A DNA stretch of 64,000 nt from Mytilinidion resinicola (GCF_010093595.1 NW_022985452.1:862431-926430), one strand, 5' to 3'; counted from the first letter of the stretch, positions 1 to 11,933 are shown. Notes: generated by a model not told the origin, from the sequence alone. A program made the numbers and translations.

Positions 1-297
1 GTGGTGCTGTGGACTCTCAATGGTGGTGTTCCGCTGGGCGAGTGGCGACATCGTCGGATTTGCCACCAGATAGAGTAGGTCAAGAAGCGGTCAGAGGCGA
101 ATCGTGGTGTTGAAGCCTGGACGTTGCCTGGACGTCTTGGGGGAGGGAGTGCGCGGAAGGTTTGCCGCTATGCCTCTTCCCGCCCTAGCGCGAGTCCGGC
201 ATCTGGCTCGAGCGCCTCTGCATTTGCCAACTCATCGCCATCGACCCGACCTTCCCCACCGGATGCTGTAGCAGAGCCTCATGCCACGTTAGCGCCC

Positions 298-1817
298 ATG
301 GACCATGTGGCCGGCACCATCGTCGAACGGGTTCAGTCTCTGAGTGACATTGAACTCGCCTCACTCCTCTGCCTTGTCGCCGACCAGCATTGCATCATCG
401 AGGCCGAAGAGGGGCTACTCGATGGAGTTGAGAGGGAGATACAACTTGTAAATATATCCAGGCATTGAACGAAGAAATGAGGTTCTAGCTGACGCATAAA
501 GGTGTCTTCCGATGTCTTTGGATTGTCATGCTGCGTCTTGAACTGCTCGGAAAGTACCACTTTGGATGACTTCGGAAAGGGCATTCTCGTGACCGAAGAC
601 GATGACAGATTCGATTTCAGTGAACGGAGAAGATCTAACGATGATGTAAGAGTTTCTCCTCATTGATCCTTGGATAAAGCCTTACGCCAATCCTCTCTGT
701 CACCGAATGCTCGCTTTAGCAAACCAACATCAGTATCTAATCCATGCATCCAGTATTTCTCGTCCTTCTCAATTTCGGATCAAATAAGGCACTCAGAGAA
801 GCGTGTTCCAAGGTCGCCGGGGGCCTTCAACCCACTAGACAGCCGGAAGATCGCCAACATCGTCATTGCAAAGAACTTGAACGAGACTCACCAACAAGTT
901 CAGATTCAGGCTCTTGAGGTAGGCTTCATCCGAAGGCGATGTAAATATGACCCTATGCTCACTTTTTTCGCAGCTCATACGTGGAAAGAGAGTATTCACG
1001 AGAACAGCAGTTCACGCAGCACCAAAGCCTTTTCTTTTCATAGCTTTGAATGCTTCTGAGTCCGAATTCAAGCTCATCCAACACTTGGTAATCCTATCTT
1101 CGATATGTTCAACGAGCAGATCTAAGTAGTCATACAGAACGATCAATTCTTCATTTCGCACAGGCACTTCGCCGAGGACGGCCTTCCCAACCTGGAGGAA
1201 TTGCTAGCCAACGCGAATTTTTCAGAGGATGGCACATCAGCTTCATCGGTAATCCGATCGACCCCAATGAAACTCCCTGCTTCAAAGCCTACGATGCCGA
1301 TCTTTTCGCAAGATGTAAATATCCAGTCTTAAACATCGCGCCCAACCTTGCTAACTACCCTCCAGGACCTTAATGCACTCGTAGCTTCCACCGCGGAGGT
1401 GCGCATAAGCCCGGAAATCCGTGCATATATGCACAACATCATCGTCTTCTTGAGATTACATCGCGCCGTTGCAGGAGGCATCTCCGCAGCCTCTACGCGA
1501 CATTTCAGCGCGCTAGTCCGGTAAGCCTCCAATCTTGCTGTGTCGATATTCTCCCATTATGGTTGGATGGGGATTCTGACCATCATTCTCATTACAGAGC
1601 TCTCGCGCCCCTTCACGGTTATACGTACGCGTCGCCGTCTCTCGTCACCCTTGCAACCAGCAAGATATTCCGGCATAGAATCGTGCTTACCACGCCAGAG
1701 AACGAGCGAAGCATGCAGTGGGGAAGTTCATTAGATGCTGTAAAGGCCGTGTTGGATGGTGTCACTGCGGAAGATGTTATAGAAGAGGTGTTGCACGCAG
1801 TAGAGGTTCCCTTATAG
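298..1817 (+). CDS. MoxR/Mg-chelatase-like fungal protein (374 aa, 7 exons)
   Basis: Joined exons 298-447, 502-645, 754-918, 974-1087, 1138-1314, 1366-1520 and 1598-1817 keep one reading frame; all introns are 51-108 bp GT..AG. The N-terminal part (LSDIELASLLCLVADQHCII) and the central block RGKRVFTRTAVHAAPKPFLF match fungal proteins that databases usually call magnesium chelatase or MoxR-like ATPase. The C-terminal half has the helical 'lid'-type region ending in ITRHRI-like and DAVKAVLDGVTAEDVIEEVL segments. I find no Walker A or Walker B motif in the joined exons, so an ATPase or chelatase activity should not be assumed, and fungi do not make chlorophyll. The start at 298 was chosen because homologous similarity begins right after it; an in-frame ATG exists at 124. 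The third exon's acceptor (753) is the weakest junction. Confidence 0.72.
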
Positions 1818-3213
1818 AAGGACAGTACCAAGACAGATATTTATACATAATACCTGATGCTAATGTTGACCTCTCTTCTAGGTCTCTGGTGGCCTGATGA
1901 GCCATCCCGAACAATGGCGAGCTTGGTCAATTGGACTTGTTTGAGTCCGCCCTAACCTTCCCCCTTTCTGCTAATACATGAGGATTCCGTATCCACGGTA
2001 ATCTGGGAATGCAATCTGTGAGTCAAGCTACAGTCTCGAAACACTCCCGGATGTATCATAAATGAGAGATTGAAATCTCATCTGTGCAGGATTGTCAATC
2101 TGGCGTGTGGAATTGGACGCTAGAAACTGGAATGTTTTAACTGTGTGCGGCTAACTACATAACTTTGCGCTCCCAGACGGCCACCGCAACCAGTTCGATT
2201 ACTTCGACTACTTTAGCCACTTCGGTCTCCGCTCTCACCCTCTCTTCACAAGACTCTGCATACCCTCCACCCTTCATTACATCCGACATTAGCTTGACCT
2301 CTCGCCGGATCGTAAATCCGAGTTGCAAGTCCACCGTCGCCGAAACTTGGCGCTGGAGGCGAATCTCGCAGCCCCGCAGCCCCGCAGGCCGAAATGCTGA
2401 AAGTTGCGGCTGTGGAGCTAGTGCTATCTTTCGAGCCTTTGAAGATGACTGTAAGTGGTATGGTTCTTGTCGTAAATGAAGAGTGGGGGAGGTGGTTTGG
2501 GAGAGGGACCAACTTCGACAAGAAAAACTATATAAGCCAAGAGGAAAACGCACGTCTGATTTAGCATGCGAGGAGATGACAACACCTCCTGGAAATTCCG
2601 AGTATGTTGGAAGACTCCAAAGGGCCTCTTGAAGCTAGAAAGCAATTCAATTTCAAGCCTTTCAATTCGAGCTTTCCGAAACGTGACATTCCTCTTGATT
2701 TTTCAAGCACCCCTGGAGGACTTCACGCGGTCGCAACACGTGAAGAACGACCGCACTGACCCCTTTGCTTCCCTGACCACTAGAATTCGGCCTTTGAGGA
2801 CTGCTACAATACTATGACACAAGTTTGGGCACGCCGTTCTTTTCATCTCGTCCTGATTTATGATGAGGTGTTGAAGTACCACAAACAGCGGCGAGTAGGC
2901 CGACTATCAGCGTGTGAAATGTGTCTGATTCAAGCTCTCAGGGACTTTACATTTAATCAAAACTCTTAGAATGCCTTGAAGCACCTCCGTCGGTGGTGAA
3001 TAAGTATGCCCAGGTTTTTGGCAAGGCAAAGTACATACTTGAACTACGCTTGCTGCGTACCAAGCTACCATAAAGAAACGTGGAAACCTATACCCATTGG
3101 AGAAGCGTTGATTGGCTCTATTGTAGCTACAGATGAGGATATGTTCCAGTGGTCCCAAACTTGCTTGTTCCATATTATATTGGGTATAACTCTGCATTCT
3201 ATACAATTTCATT
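1818..3213. other. Intergenic region, no supported gene
   Basis: This 1.4 kb holds only overlapping short open frames on both strands with low-complexity or basic composition. Near 2972-3012 there is a stretch (CTTGAAGCACC followed by CGGTGGTGAATAAGTATG) that resembles one end of the dispersed inverted-repeat element described at 4537, so a decayed copy may sit here. Confidence 0.5.
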
Positions 3214-6132
3214 CTATCTTCGTAATTTCTCCACAGTGGTATCATCCTTGGTGGGCAAAACACCACCCTTGTCTTCAAACAGGTACCTGAGAAAGCTGCC
3301 AGAGTTCCAGATATCATGTGATGCCCAAGAAGACCAGTTTACTGCGACCTGAGCAGCTTGGTAGTTGTGAATGGTGGTTTCATCCGCGCCTAGGCTCTCA
3401 TCTAGGCTCCCCGGAACTAGTGGGTCATACAAACCAGATCTAGCAATGAACAACCGGACGGCGATATGTAGGTATTGGGTGGCGGAGATAGAACGTTGGA
3501 TATTTTTATGGTAGTCCTCACTGTTGAGGATGTGGCAAAGTGCCCTTCTTACGAAACCTTGGATACAGAGACTATAGAAGGCAGGGAGCCACCAATCAAG
3601 GTTTCCTCTTAGATTTTTCTTCTTGAAAAAAACTCGAGATAGCTCCATCACATAGTTCTCCAGATGGTGCTCCAAGTACCGGACACATTCAACCGTGCAA
3701 ATAATGGAGCTCTTGCAAAAGTCGTGGAGGTGATGAGCTGGCGTACTAAAACGCAAGACTTCGAGGCAGCTCCGCATGCATTTAAGTGGTCGGCCAATCA
3801 ATCGATCCTTCTCAGATACATTGTTAGTGATTGTTCTCATTTTAGGCGCCATGAAAACTCTACTCACACAATTATGACTTTCCTGGTACAAGGCAGCAAG
3901 GCCCATTAGCTCACCAAGGTCTTCAAGATGGGGTATGCCCGGGCCCAATAAAATGGCTTTAGATGTAGGCCGGTGATTTAATTCCCAGCGGTAGACAACA
4001 CACACTCTTGGAGCGGCGGAGAGGCAATTGAGAGATGTGTCTGAGACAAGTGAGGCGGATTTGTTATGGGCTCGGAACTGTGCAAATTTTGGACTAAGCC
4101 CTTCGAAGGCATGTCATATGTTCTGGGACAGCGTCGCCAGAATCTAGGTTCTCTCGATCAATGGATGTGATCAGTCTCTTTATGTCGTGGTCGCGTTTCT
4201 CGGTCTCCTTCGTTGCCAATTCGTTTCGAAGTCCTGTTATTGGATGAAAGTATCCGGTATCCTGGAGCCCCATATTTTCAATCGCGTGCGGACACAGGGC
4301 AACTGGAGAAATCTCCTCCTCAAGTGTTCCACGTCTGCAACCAAAATCTCGCCAGTGAGATCCACGCGCCTGTGTTGGACATGCGAGACAAAGCTGTTCA
4401 GGATCGCACTATAGCTAGTCAGTACAAAGCTTTTTGGTACAGTGCCTCTTTATTGATCCATGTACACTGTTCTGGCACTGCTCGTAGTGCTCCAACATGC
4501 TTATAGAAACTAGAGTGACGAACAGAACAGCTCACTGTGTACTTCCATCAGCCACTACCTGAGGTGGTTCGGCAAGCTTACTGATTGCTCCAATCAACAA
4601 AGTTTGAAAACCAGAAACGGCATCGAGGAGCTTCAAGCAGCGGTAGAAAAGTGTACACGGATTTCTGACGAGTTATTGTTGCACTTACAGTCTTCCTCAA
4701 GATCTTACACCGCCAAAATGCGCCCACTTTCTTGATTGCGTTCATCGTTGCTTTTGCCAAATTGCCCGTCGGACCACGACGCCCGGATAAGGCCGAAGTT
4801 TGGCTAGAAGAGCGAGTAGGATTGGCGTCCAAAACGATTTCTTCGTAGCCAGAGCTGGCTTTGCTGTGTGCACTTGATGACCTGCGGAAGAATGTAGATA
4901 TACGGCTCCTCCCACGTTGGCTCTGTGTGCTGCCTGCGGAACTAGCACGACTAGAGGGTCGACTAGTAGTCGATCGAGCCGTCATAGCATCGGGCACCCA
5001 GGGGAGCGCATTATCGGGATTGGTCATAGAATCTGAGAAGGATGCAGAGCAAAAAGGAGGCGAAAGGGTATTCGACGACTTACTCGGAGGATTTTGTGCC
5101 TCCAATCTGGCCCCTGGTAATGGAATCTCGCTAAGGTGAGACTGCGAGTTCGCAAGATAATTCTGGCCGGCTGGGTTACCGCGACGAATTGTGCATTTCT
5201 GGAAGTGGCGCCTCAGAACATCACTGCGCGGAAACGTATCCTTGCAAAGATGGCATTGGTAAGGACGCTCTCCCATATCTGACACAAATTAGTAGTCATC
5301 AATGAGAAGAGGGGTGGGCTTGAACAGCATTGAGTAGAAAGTGAATGAAGGCGGGAGTAGGTTGCGTGATCGTAGTACGTATAAGTAGGAGAGATTATAA
5401 GACTGTGAATAGAGAGTGGACAGGAAAGATGTATTGGAAGGGTACAGAATGAAAGAGACGACCTACGTCTAAGCAAATGGCGCTTTAAATGCCTCAAGAG
5501 GAGGTACGTCTTGTTGCAATGCGGGCACTCCAATTTATTCTCTGCATTCCTAATCGGATCGATCAAGCCTTCCGAGCGTGTGCTTCCTGGGTGTGTGTTG
5601 CTAGAGGTGAAGGTTGGGTGCGTTCCCCGTTCAGCTGCGGATCCTGCCAGGTCATCGGCCAGGCTGCTGGCGAAGTAAAGGGAATATTGGCTTGGGGCAG
5701 CGGGACGAGAGGAGTGGAACTCTGGGAGACATGAGTATCTAAAGAAGGAGAAGACTATCCACATCCAAATGAGCTGACGGTGCTAGCATCCGGGTGATTG
5801 TTAAACGCTGATAGATGGTCATAGCTGGGTTCCGACTCCAGAAGGGAATAGTTCTGTCGACGAAAGGGTCCTTCGTCAAACGCGCATGATGAGTCGTACT
5901 GTTCCAAGTCCACTTGACCCGGAAGTGGCAGGGAAACACCTGACTGTTCTGAAGAAGCTTCGTCAAGCGTAGGGTTTGCAGAAAAATCTATAAATTCACC
6001 GAACGCATCGTCTGCATGATTTGCAGGGAATAGTTGAGAAAAGGAGAAATTTCCAGTTCCAGAAGGCAATGGTGTGGTACAGCTAATCCGGGCAGACCTG
6101 AAGGCTAGGGAATACTCGTATTCTAGTTCCAA
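3214..6132 (-). CDS. C2H2 zinc-finger transcription factor with fungal C-terminal domain (776 aa, 5 exons)
   Basis: Exons 6132-5807, 5738-5467, 5278-4689, 4408-4130 and 4077-3214 join in phase. Two tandem fingers lie around residues 175-235: the first is CPHCNKTY..HLKRHLLRH, its last His codon split by the 188-bp intron; the second is CHLCKDTF..VLRRHFQKC, a C2HC variant. After a Ser-rich linker comes a conserved Cys cluster (FWRCKILRKTC, LCLACP, FGCRRGTLEEE) that is typical of a family of Pezizomycotina C2H2 regulators. The last exon carries its helical domain (SSIICTVECVRYLEHHLENY, WWLPAFYSLCIQG). Likely a nuclear DNA-binding regulator; targets unknown. The third intron (4409-4688) is long because it contains an inverted-repeat element. 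Donors at 5806 (GTTTAA) and 4129 (GTCCCA) are weak, so those two junctions are less sure; the start could lie farther upstream. Confidence 0.75.
4537..4658. repeat. Short inverted-repeat (MITE-like) element inside an intron
   Basis: The ends GTGTACTTCCATCAGCCACT and, on the other strand, GTGTACACTTTTCTACCGCT are imperfect inverted repeats of about 30 bp around a short AT-richer core. The same end sequence recurs at 11721, 33685, 35785 and 46203. The copy sits wholly inside the third intron of the C2H2 gene. Confidence 0.6.
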
Positions 6133-7441
6133 TTCGTGAGCTAGAGACAGGAGGCTTCTCTACTGGAAGGTTGTGGGGATTTCGAAACTCCAATACTCCT
6201 TCGATAGGTCGAATTTGAACTCGACGAGTTGAGTATAGATAGATCGAGTCCAGGGATCGTTGAGATCTGGCGAGGTCAGCGCAAGTACGACAGATGTGCC
6301 GCATACATGGATAAATACCAACACCAGAGATCACGGGAGAAGCCATACGAGGGCGGCTGTATCAGCTTGGTGGCCACCGAAGGTCCTGTGAACTAGATGA
6401 TGTCTTTCATGTGGTACAGTACCACGACATAAGTTTGGATACTCCTAGCAACTGGCTGGGGCAACCCGATAGGCCTTTGAAACTTCAAATACGACGTGAA
6501 GGTCAACGCAGTCGAAATTAGACTCCCTTTCGACCCACTGTAGACATGTTACCTATTGCACTCCTTACAGTGGTATCGAGAGAGCAAGAGTGAAGCCAAA
6601 GCCGTCGTATATCCGTGTACCCAAACTTATGGCCTAGTACTGTAGAATGCGTAGAAGTCATTTCTTATATGGCATAGTTAGAGGTTTTTTCTCAGCGTGG
6701 AGATTGGGCTAATTACAACTGTATCTGAAAAGAGCAAAAATAGAGTGTTTCGCTATGGCTGGTGTTATACGGTAGGCTCTTTTGAGACTCGTTCCGCACG
6801 ATGGGGATGGACAAGGCTGAGGATATATTCTAGGCGACTGCTGTGACGTTCTCTTCAAGCCGGAAGCGTGCCTGTGTCATGTATGATACAATGACATGAT
6901 TAGGGGAGCATGGTCTTAATGAGGATCGTGGCATGGTGGAGAGAAAGCGTCCGCGCCATGCAGGCGTGAGGGCTCAAGTGGGCGGTCCTCTATTGCGGAA
7001 TAGCTTTATTGCGCACGGTCTCCGCGCCTTTCCCAACATAGTGGACCGCCTATCCCAACACAGTGGACCGCCTATCCCAACATAGTGGACCGCCTATCTC
7101 AGCCTCACGAAATACGAAGCAATCCTACAAAGGTGAAAACCGCCTCCACTACATACTAGAGAGACCACCTTCAAGTTTAGGACGACCACCTCGCTTGTAT
7201 TCCTTGAATGTGGAGACCGCCGCGCGGGTGATTCATTACATGGCCCGCCATGTAGAATCGACAAGATCTTGCGCGGGAAGACCGCCTCCTAATTCTACGA
7301 CCGCCTTAATGCGAATTTTTGAACGGTGCCGTTCAGCATCGATGTATTTAAGTACGAAACTTGATCAGGTCCATCTTCGAATGTCTAGTTTCTTTGCGTG
7401 AAACCTGTCTTTACCTATAGGTTTCTCATTGCTCAATCACC
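6133..7441. other. Intergenic region upstream of two C2H2 genes
   Basis: No open frame here looks coding. It contains the divergent upstream regions of the C2H2 gene at 6132 (-) and the small C2H2 gene at 7442 (+), plus the 22-bp tandem repeat at 7031. Confidence 0.5.
7031..7098. repeat. 22-bp tandem repeat, three units
   Basis: The unit TCCCAACATAGTGGACCGCC plus TA is repeated three times with one difference (ACACAG for ACATAG in the second). Further single copies of the GACCGCC core lie downstream to about 7310 at irregular spacing (for example near 7170, 7185, 7215 and 7280), so the motif extends beyond the perfect array towards the small C2H2 gene. Confidence 0.8.
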
Positions 7442-7954
7442 ATGCCTCACACAAAGAAATCCCACAGCCGGAGCACGAGAAAAGCACGAAAAGCACCCAG
7501 TCACAATCGGCAACAGCATCACCACTCGCATAGCATCCGCTGGATCTGTGCCTTGTCCAGCTGTGGCTCGACATTTACGCGAGTGTATGATCTCATTCGC
7601 CATGAAAAGACCATTCACGGCCCAAAGCAGACGTGCTCATATCCGCATTGCATATATGCCACTGCGAGAACAGACAAGATGGTCGAGCATGAACAAAAGA
7701 TCCATCCCCGGGCCCAAGGTAAGTCTAAAATGCCTACCACTTTATAGGACATTTATGTTTAACCGAGTCAAGATATATCGTTATCCATAGGGTCGTCTTC
7801 CGAAGCAGTCAATATTACAAGCGAAGCTAGCAATTTACGCTCGCTTTTCGAGCAGGATATTTATGGGGGACAATCCGAGGCGATCGAAAAATTCCCGGTT
7901 CCTTTCGTGGATGAGAAAAATACGCCTTTTAGCTTCACTACCAAGAGACATTGA
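7442..7954 (+). CDS. Small C2H2 zinc-finger protein (146 aa, 2 exons)
   Basis: Exons 7442-7718 and 7791-7954 join in phase across a 72-bp GTAAGT..ATAG intron. The first ~30 residues are basic and His-rich. Two adjacent fingers follow: WICALSSCGSTF..LIRHEKTIH and CSYPHCIY..MVEHEQKIH, both C-x4-C-x12-H-x4-H. The second exon is acidic and has no recognised domain. Likely a nucleic-acid-binding protein; the short length and lack of an activation or fungal TF domain leave the role open. The start has a good context (CACCATGC). An alternative is that the coding region continues into the open frame at 7951-8163 through an unseen intron. Confidence 0.6.
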
Positions 7955-8163
7955 CCTACGGTATGAGAAATAACTACCTAGCCTTGCCAACTGACAACAT
8001 TTTCAACGACTTCGCTGTTCCCACCAAGCCGGACCAACCGCTCTTCAATCCTTTTGAAGTTAGCATTGATTGGGCCATCAAAATGTCAAAGCCTCAGCCA
8101 TTAGGCGGGAATTCTGTTATCTATGAATGCTGGAAATGTGGGGGAAGGACTTGCGCTCCCTAG
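7951..8163 (+). CDS. Possible short open frame, 70 aa, unknown
   Basis: The frame encodes a peptide ending YECWKCGGRTCAP, with a central NPFEVSIDWAIKMSKP stretch of ordinary protein-like composition. It overlaps the last bases of the preceding gene's stop. It could be a separate small gene, an extra 3' exon of the C2H2 gene, or a remnant. No domain is recognised. Confidence 0.2.
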   Translation: MTYGMRNNYLALPTDNIFNDFAVPTKPDQPLFNPFEVSIDWAIKMSKPQPLGGNSVIYECWKCGGRTCAP

Positions 8164-8726
8164 ATCCGGGCTAGGAATGTCTATGGTTGGACTGGTAGAC
8201 CGCCGTTAGCGTAGATACAGTATACGAACTCTCTACATCTACCTCTTCATCAACAGCTTCTTCCCAAACCACCCCGTCCCGGCCCGCATATCCTCCAAGC
8301 AGTTTTATAATCGCCTCAAACCAATCTCCTCGTTAGGTAGCTGCCATACGGACTCGGACGTCATATCCAACTAGCTCGGCCCCTGTTGCATGAAACTTCG
8401 CGTCCTCTAGAATTTTCAAAGAGCACTGGGGCGTTCCAAGCTGTGCTAAATGATAATGCAATCTATCAGTACCAGGTCATAAATCTCTGCACACGGGTAT
8501 CACACTGCTCTGGCTCCACTCTTGGTCGCCTGACACCACTGTAAGAGGTTCCCTAGCTAGCAGGCATTAGCTTCATCAAAACGTAGTCTGATTTCCACTG
8601 TGTTAATTTTACAATGTATTTGGAGTTTTAAGAGTCTATTAGGGTACCATAAATAGTCGCCAGGACTGCGCAAACTTATGTCTTGGTACTGTACTAAAGA
8701 GAGTATGTACCAGGGGTTTAACGGTC

Positions 8727-10095
8727 TCAAAACCGCCACAAGCATATCAATTTATCGTAGAAGCTCGTCGAGATGAAAGTTCTGCTCTCTCCGTGATGAC
8801 TAGGCTGCACGTCGCTGCCGTAGTTCATACTCTTATGCTCTTCGAACTTGGCCAGCACCTCGAAGCGCCATTTTTCCGAATTTTTGAGGATCTTGACAAT
8901 TCTGGCACCGGCATGCATACAGCTGACAAGCAGTACTACCTCTACCGAAGGCCCAAAATTCTCCGCCAGGGCAGCCGCTGGCTGGCTCAGGGCCTTCAAT
9001 CGCCATACCCCTCCGCCTAGATTCATCTCGGCAAGCACAGTCTTTCGTCCAACTAGCGGAGCGTGGATGATTCTAATGTGGTCATCGTAGCTTCCTGTGA
9101 TGAAGATATCTCTCTCCAAGGGCAAGATTGCGGTGACGCCGGCTCCATGAATTCTTCTGTCGATCCAGGTACTTCTAGAGCCGGTGTCCTCATCGAATAT
9201 CTCTTCGAAGAATACCGGTGTGGATTGTACTGATGGAATGTTCGGTAGACTGCAGTACCGAAGCACACTGTCATCACCACCGGAGAGCAATCCCTTGCCA
9301 TCAAGCTGGAAGGCGAGCGTCCAGGCCTCCAGATCGTGCGAAGGTAGTGATATGATGTTGGCTTGAGCATTGATTCCCTCAGTAGAACATACCATTACCT
9401 CGCCGCTCGAAAGGGTGATGCCGACAACATCTGCAGAGGTAGGATACCATGCGAAAGCAGTGATTAGCGTGCTCTCTGAAACGTATTGCAAGGTCCGCAC
9501 ATGCTCTAGTCGTGGATGAAGCTCGGAAGGTGACGCACTCGAATCCGGTTTTCTAAGCTCGTACAATCCCAGTGACCCTGTAGACGATGCTGCACCAAGT
9601 AGATAGGGATTCCCAAGATGTGAAGGAACAAAATGAACATCTAGAATGGCGAAGGGCGTAGAAAGTGTTTGAAGAATTCTGCTTGAATCGAAATCAGCGG
9701 AAGCTCTACAGAATTCGAAGAACAATGCGTCGGCAACCGCTTCATTCATGGGAATGACATGATTTGGCTCATAGACACCACATGGTGCGGAAGTAGGAAA
9801 GAAGGCTTTGAGGTTGAACATTGAAGCTGAAGATATTCAAGACCTTGGTTTCCCGGCTACCTGAAACATTTGGGGGCGTCACTTACACGGAGCTCCCATG
9901 AACATGTATGAGTATCAGACTACCATTTCTAGACTGCGGTTTTTCTGATACTGATTCCGTCTGTTCCTCGCTGGGATTGCTTCCTTCGAGATTGTAAGTT
10001 CCCACAACGGCGTACTCGGGATCATGAGGCCAGAATTCCACACAGCTTGGTGGTAGGTCGAGGACTAAAGAGTCGATTGAAGCAATTTGCACCAT
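8727..10095 (-). CDS. DPH7: DPH7, diphthine methyl ester hydrolase, WD40 (386 aa, 2 exons)
   Basis: Exons 10095-9887 and 9678-8727 join in phase (Val split by the intron) over a 208-bp GTAAGT..CAG intron. The N-terminus MVQIASIDSLVLDLPPSCVE, then YAVVGTYNLEG and LQTLSTPFAILDVHF, is the signature of the DPH7/WDR85/Rrt2 family. The rest is a WD40 propeller (LLSGGDDSVLRYC, IFITGSYDDHIRI, STSFYDKLICLW). In diphthamide synthesis on eEF2 this enzyme removes the methyl group from methylated diphthine before the final amidation; it acts in the cytosol. The gene is transcribed away from the 2EXR gene at 10580, sharing a ~480-bp spacer. An open frame continues through part of the intron with its own ATG at 9821, so an intron-retained form would encode only the propeller. 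Confidence 0.88.
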
Positions 10096-10579
10096 GGCAA
10101 AGTCTATAATTCATTATTATTCGACAGGCACCCCGTTATGATGCATTCATTCGAGCCGTGAAAGGTTTCGGGAAACGAGAGGTTTACGGGATGGTGATGG
10201 ATCTGGCAGGTGAGGTCGCGGCGAGGAGAATTTAAATGGTCCAAGCGCGCACCTGTTCTTTTCTTAGCCCTCACTCTCAGCCGCCACGTCTCTGCTCTCA
10301 CTTTCATCACCGTCCCGTCTGCTCATAAGGCAGCTCGATTGGTATCAACCTCGTCACGCGATGATAGTCTGACGGCGCAGCCTCATACCAAGACTTGGTG
10401 CCTCGACAGACGTCCCAGGCCGGCCTTCGATGCCTGATGGTCGCCTACGCTAACCGAATCCTCACAAGCCTTGCCACTGCCAGCCTCTACTTAATCCACC
10501 TGACATCGCTCTCATTTCGTGTTCTCGCATCACAACGCGTTTGCTACACTCCACCTCACTCCCAATCACAGCAATCATC
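10096..10579. promoter_or_regulatory. Divergent promoter region between DPH7 and the 2EXR gene
   Basis: The two start codons face away from each other across 484 bp. The right half is pyrimidine-rich (CT-rich tracts before 10580), as is common in fungal 5' leaders. I see no diagnostic operator. Confidence 0.4.
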
Positions 10580-11605
10580 ATGTCGGACGTTCAGGTTGTC
10601 ACACGCTCTCAGCCGAAGCGCAAGAGAGCTCAAGTCAATTACTATGAAGGCAACGACAATGACTTGTATGAATCGGACCAGGAAGTCGAGGAGTTCTCTG
10701 CGAACAAGGTTTGAAGCAACGTGCCGGGTTTTCAAGACGAGTCTGACCCTCTTCAGAAATCTAAGGCAAAGCCCAGACCGCTTCCGAAGCGCAAAATATT
10801 TCCCTTTCTATCTCTCCCGGCCGAGCTTCGGAACATCATCTACGAACACGCTCTCGTGGACGGAAACGGAGTTCATCTAATCTCGAAGACCGAACACTAT
10901 CGTCGTGTGGTCATCCGCAGCAACCCTTCGATGAATGCGATCAACGATCCGTTCGGACGTGGAGGATACCATCACCGCGTTCTGTACGGAGAGTCGAATG
11001 AAGATGAGAACGAAGAGCCCAGTGGACGAGTATCCTTTGTCCCTTCCCTCTTGGCCGTCAATCGCCAGATATGCACAGAAGCGCTTCCGATCCTCTACAG
11101 CAACAAGTTCATGCTCGAAGACACGACCGCCCTGCATTCTTTCATGGCCGACCTTAGGCCACGCACTCGAGAGCTATTGGAGGATGTCACCATCCACGGC
11201 TGGGGTTACACCAAAGCCCACAAAGCCCTAAACCATCCGGGACTAACTATGCTCTCCGGTGCCGTCAACTTGAAACGCCTGCACTTTCAGTGCCGTATCG
11301 GCTGGGGCAACAACATTCGGAAAGTAGCACGACAAGTCTATCGCGACGGCTTCCACTGGCTCGAGGCCGTTGGAGTGGCTAAAGGAAACTATGATGCTGC
11401 CGTGGATATCATCAGCTTGGCCGAATTTACTCCCCAACGAACCGTTTGGCGAACCCCAGGTGAAGAGGACGCTGTCGAACAGGCTGCAAAGATGGAGGTC
11501 TTCGGAGACGAGCTCCGCAAGCTGCTTAGCTACAAGAAGCCAAGCAGCTCCCGCAAGAGCGAAGGCAAAGGCGCTAGAAAGATCAAAGGAAAGACAGACG
11601 ATTAG
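10580..11605 (+). CDS. 2EXR (F-box-like) domain protein (325 aa, 2 exons)
   Basis: Exons 10580-10708 and 10757-11605 join in phase 0 over a 48-bp intron with a TCTGAC branch-like site and CTTCAG acceptor. The first exon encodes a basic/acidic N-terminus starting MSDVQVVTRSQPKRKR. Then KRKIFPFLSLPAELRNIIYE is the classic start of the fungal 2EXR/F-box-like domain, followed by LLAVNRQICTEALPILYS. The C-terminus is Ser/Lys-rich. Such proteins are abundant in Pezizomycotina; their role is mostly unknown, with substrate adaptor function only inferred. A shorter frame beginning at 10721 lies inside the intron and is not the likely start because the upstream exon joins cleanly. Confidence 0.78.
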
Positions 11606-11720
11606 GGCATATATGGGAACATGCTGCGGGTGCGGTGGAGAAGGAGGATGAGGAAATGGAAGATTGAGATTTTGTAATTTTAGCATCAGACTCGAGCCTA
11701 CAGTGCCTTGGCAAAAATAT

Positions 11721-11933
11721 GTGTACACTTTCCTGCGCCTGCGTGTGGGACTCCAACGTACTAATGTATACCTGGGGCAGTGTATGCATTTCCAATCTGC
11801 GTACACACTGTTGATACTGTCTGGGGTAGCCTCGCGAACTTACTAGAATAGTTGTCCAAAATGCCAAGTTTCTCTCTCATTCGGTATGCTGAAAATACTC
11901 TGAGGCTTCTCACGCAGCGGTAAACGAGTGCAC
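11721..11933. repeat. Short inverted-repeat (MITE-like) element
   Basis: Left end GTGTACACTTTCCTGCGCCT and reverse-complemented right end GTGCACTCGTTTACCGCTGC form an imperfect inverted repeat continuing as TGCGTG.GG. At about 213 bp this is the longest copy, so it may hold an insertion or a second nested copy. It lies in the 528-bp spacer between the 2EXR gene and PRP19, which otherwise shows nothing but a CACGTG at about 12030. Confidence 0.5.

Noticed and set aside
2155..2553. Overlapping open frames on both strands, Ser/Thr-rich on the plus strand
   Set aside because: No domain, no splice support and equal openness on the opposite strand; looks like low-complexity spacer.
9679..9821. Separate gene starting at the ATG inside the DPH7 intron
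   Set aside because: Similarity to DPH7 continues from the first exon directly to LQTLSTPFAILD, so this ATG is intronic.
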